A stretch of DNA of 64,000 bases from Thioflexithrix psekupsensis (lineage in GTDB: Bacteria; Pseudomonadota; Gammaproteobacteria; Beggiatoales; Beggiatoaceae). A program made the position numbers and the translations under genes. Positions 62,438 through 64,000 of this stretch are shown in pieces. The notes beneath the pieces were generated by a model, which saw only the letters and a program-made list of their open reading frames with translations, was not told the origin of the DNA and did no database searches. The DNA lies in contig NZ_MSLT01000012.1 in NCBI RefSeq assembly GCF_002149925.1, positions 62,001-126,000 on the forward strand, given 5' to 3'. The first letter of the stretch is position 1. Each line of letters opens with the position of its first letter.

Positions 62438-63982
62438 TTAAGCGATTAATAACGCATTTCTTAAAAATCCCACTAACATTTGCTCGACAAAAGGAGCTAA
62501 AGTGGCTCTGGCTTGTTCTTCAGTGATTTTTTGGGGCGCATTGGGATCGCCGATATTTAATTCACCACGCTGCCATTGCTGGACTAAACCTTCGATTAAA
62601 TCCGTCTTCGTTTTACTGCCGTCTAATTGCGCCAATAAAGAGAGAGCCAATGGGTCTAATTCGCCTGTTTTGCACAATAAATTAGCCACTGCTTTACCTT
62701 GGCGTGCCTGCCAACGCGCTAATGGCGAAGCCACAGGATATTCACTTAATACATCAGCAGGAGATTGCGCTTCGGTATAAAGTGAAATGGCATCAATTAA
62801 ATATAATTGCCATAAATGCGGCAATAATTGCTGACTAAACGTAGCATAATCTAAAAACACATTTAATCGCTGACACGCCTGTTGTAACAATTCAGCAAAA
62901 GACAAACGACGCGGATAATGTTCTGCCAATAAAGACAATGCTGCATTGAGTAAAGAATCATTACTGTCAAACCGCTGACCTTTAGCGGTATTAAACGTTA
63001 AGGTATCGGCTTGATTAGGATTAACTTGATAGCCTAATTCAGCCGCATAATAAACATTTTCTAACACTGCTAATTGGGGTTCACGCGCCACGGTGATGCC
63101 TTGACGGCATAAAATGCTGCTTCTAAATTCCCGTTTAAACAAGAAATCTACATATTGTTCTTGTGCCAACGCATCGCGCACTTGCAATTGTTCTTCTAAA
63201 AACTGCTTTAATTGCAAATGCTGGTATTTTTTAAATTCTATATCAGTGACATAATTCAGTTGAAAAGAAGACACGGTACGCATGAAATCTTGAAAATAAA
63301 CAGGATGATTTTCCTCTGCTAAATATTCATGCACAATATAACTGTCGGGTAAACCGCTTAAATGCGCGTTAATATCGGTTAAAAATTGGGCGTAATAATT
63401 TTTACCCTCCTGATGTAATTGTGCGGCGAATTGAATCAATTGCCGTGCGGATTGCGCCTGTTCGCTTAACGATTGGCTGGGTGAAACGTGGTGTTTCATC
63501 ATATCGCGCACCATATTTTTTGCGTGCCAACCGGGTAAAGTGTTATAACTGAGATAAACTAAACCATTCTCGCTTAAATGCTGTTGACAAAAGCGCAATA
63601 AAGCCTGCTGCACTTCTTCTGACACCCAAGAGTAAAAACCATGTGCGGTAATGTAATCAAACTGCCCTAAATCCACTTGCAAATCACATAAATTAGCCGT
63701 ATGCAGCGTGACATTTTTAAGTCCAATATCATCAATTGTTTTTTGCCCAATCGCAATGGCATTTGCCGCATAATCAATGCCCACACAATGGCTATTGGGT
63801 AAAGATTGCGCCACCCCAATAATATGCGTGCCATCCCCACAGCCAATATCCAAAATTCTCGCTGTTGCCACAGGCGGTGGATTAAGCCCAAATAAACGGG
63901 ACATTATCGCCAATTCTGACGGTTGAAATTCATAACCTAATACGCAATCATAAAGCAGTTCATTATAAGTCTGTTCGCTCAT
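62438..63982 (-). CDS. SAM-dependent methyltransferase with methyltransferase-regulatory domain
   Basis: ATG 63982 (GGA upstream) gives 514 residues; a TTG at 63994 is less likely. The N-terminal third is a class I methyltransferase: ARILDIGCGDGTHIIGVAQS (SAM loop), CVGIDYAANAIAIGQ, and FDYITAHGFYSWVSEE. The middle matches the methyltransferase regulatory domain (PF10119 type; YIVHEYLAEENHPVYFQDFM). The C-terminal 150 residues are a helical region. Targets of this family are unknown. The gene appears complete inside the window. Confidence 0.87.
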   Translation of the reverse strand: MSEQTYNELLYDCVLGYEFQPSELAIMSRLFGLNPPPVATARILDIGCGDGTHIIGVAQSLPNSHCVGIDYAANAIAIGQKTIDDIGLKNVTLHTANLCDLQVDLGQFDYITAHGFYSWVSEEVQQALLRFCQQHLSENGLVYLSYNTLPGWHAKNMVRDMMKHHVSPSQSLSEQAQSARQLIQFAAQLHQEGKNYYAQFLTDINAHLSGLPDSYIVHEYLAEENHPVYFQDFMRTVSSFQLNYVTDIEFKKYQHLQLKQFLEEQLQVRDALAQEQYVDFLFKREFRSSILCRQGITVAREPQLAVLENVYYAAELGYQVNPNQADTLTFNTAKGQRFDSNDSLLNAALSLLAEHYPRRLSFAELLQQACQRLNVFLDYATFSQQLLPHLWQLYLIDAISLYTEAQSPADVLSEYPVASPLARWQARQGKAVANLLCKTGELDPLALSLLAQLDGSKTKTDLIEGLVQQWQRGELNIGDPNAPQKITEEQARATLAPFVEQMLVGFLRNALLIA

Positions 63983-64000
63983 ACTATTATCCAACGTGTT

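Overview
The window looks like chromosomal DNA of an AT-rich gammaproteobacterium, probably a sulfur-metabolising one of the Thiotrichales/Beggiatoaceae kind. The lineage is an inference. It rests on an E. coli-type GshA, ProQ, ApaG, YcaR/Trm112, EttA and IF-1, a short-LID adenylate kinase, and a dissimilatory-type ATP sulfurylase together with an octaheme tetrathionate-reductase-family cytochrome and its cytochrome b. Housekeeping genes alternate with stretches full of insertion sequences, palindromic repeats and toxin-antitoxin genes.

Layout. 1-10.7 kb: an MscS channel cut by the window edge, a membrane-anchored thermonuclease, a SWIM zinc-finger membrane protein, three unknown genes sharing an Asp-Gly-Asp motif, gshA, proQ, and a large protein with a class III cyclase-like domain. 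10.7-15 kb: a tandemly duplicated Rpn-type nuclease gene split by a 1131-bp IS630 element, bracketed by MITE-like palindromes. 15-17 kb: adk, pdxH and a CBS gene. 17-21.6 kb: a very large fusion (periplasmic ligand-binding domain, beta-rich domain, MscS channel, cyclic-nucleotide-binding domain) broken in two by a second copy of the same IS630. 21.6-24.2 kb: an orphan ureA, an OmpA-domain gene that has lost its start to an IS5-like remnant, an HTH remnant and a fragment of yidC. 24.2-30.3 kb: an unknown gene, ettA, a large membrane protein, a macrodomain gene, apaG and tRNAs for Pro, Arg and His.

30.5-37 kb carries the most distinctive pathway: a compact LeuA/LeuD/LeuC/LeuB-like set followed by a PLP aminotransferase and a histidine-decarboxylase-family enzyme. 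This arrangement suggests one-carbon elongation of a 2-oxo acid, transamination and decarboxylation to an amine. 37-44 kb: sat, a CBS gene, a branched-chain amino acid binding protein, an AEC transporter, a five-LysM lipoprotein, a DUF4381 gene, an IS5-like scrap, ycaR, and a REP pair around a RAYT transposase tail. 44.3-50.4 kb: a sulfotransferase, two large secreted paralogues and a type II secretin. 50.5-53.1 kb: two PIN toxin-antitoxin pairs and a DUF29 gene, separated by copies of the same palindromic repeat. 53.3-64 kb: a PAP phosphatase, a divergent IspF homologue, a nicotinamidase-like hydrolase, the octaheme cytochrome operon, an XRE regulator facing a secreted protein across a possible operator, an S49 protease, infA, an LMW tyrosine phosphatase, a conserved unknown and a methyltransferase.

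The genome is evidently being reshaped by TA-targeting IS630 elements and related non-autonomous palindromes. The two strongest candidates for undescribed biology are the IS-split receptor-channel-CNBD protein and the Leu-like elongation cluster with its decarboxylase. All functional calls come from reading the sequence; no database search was possible.
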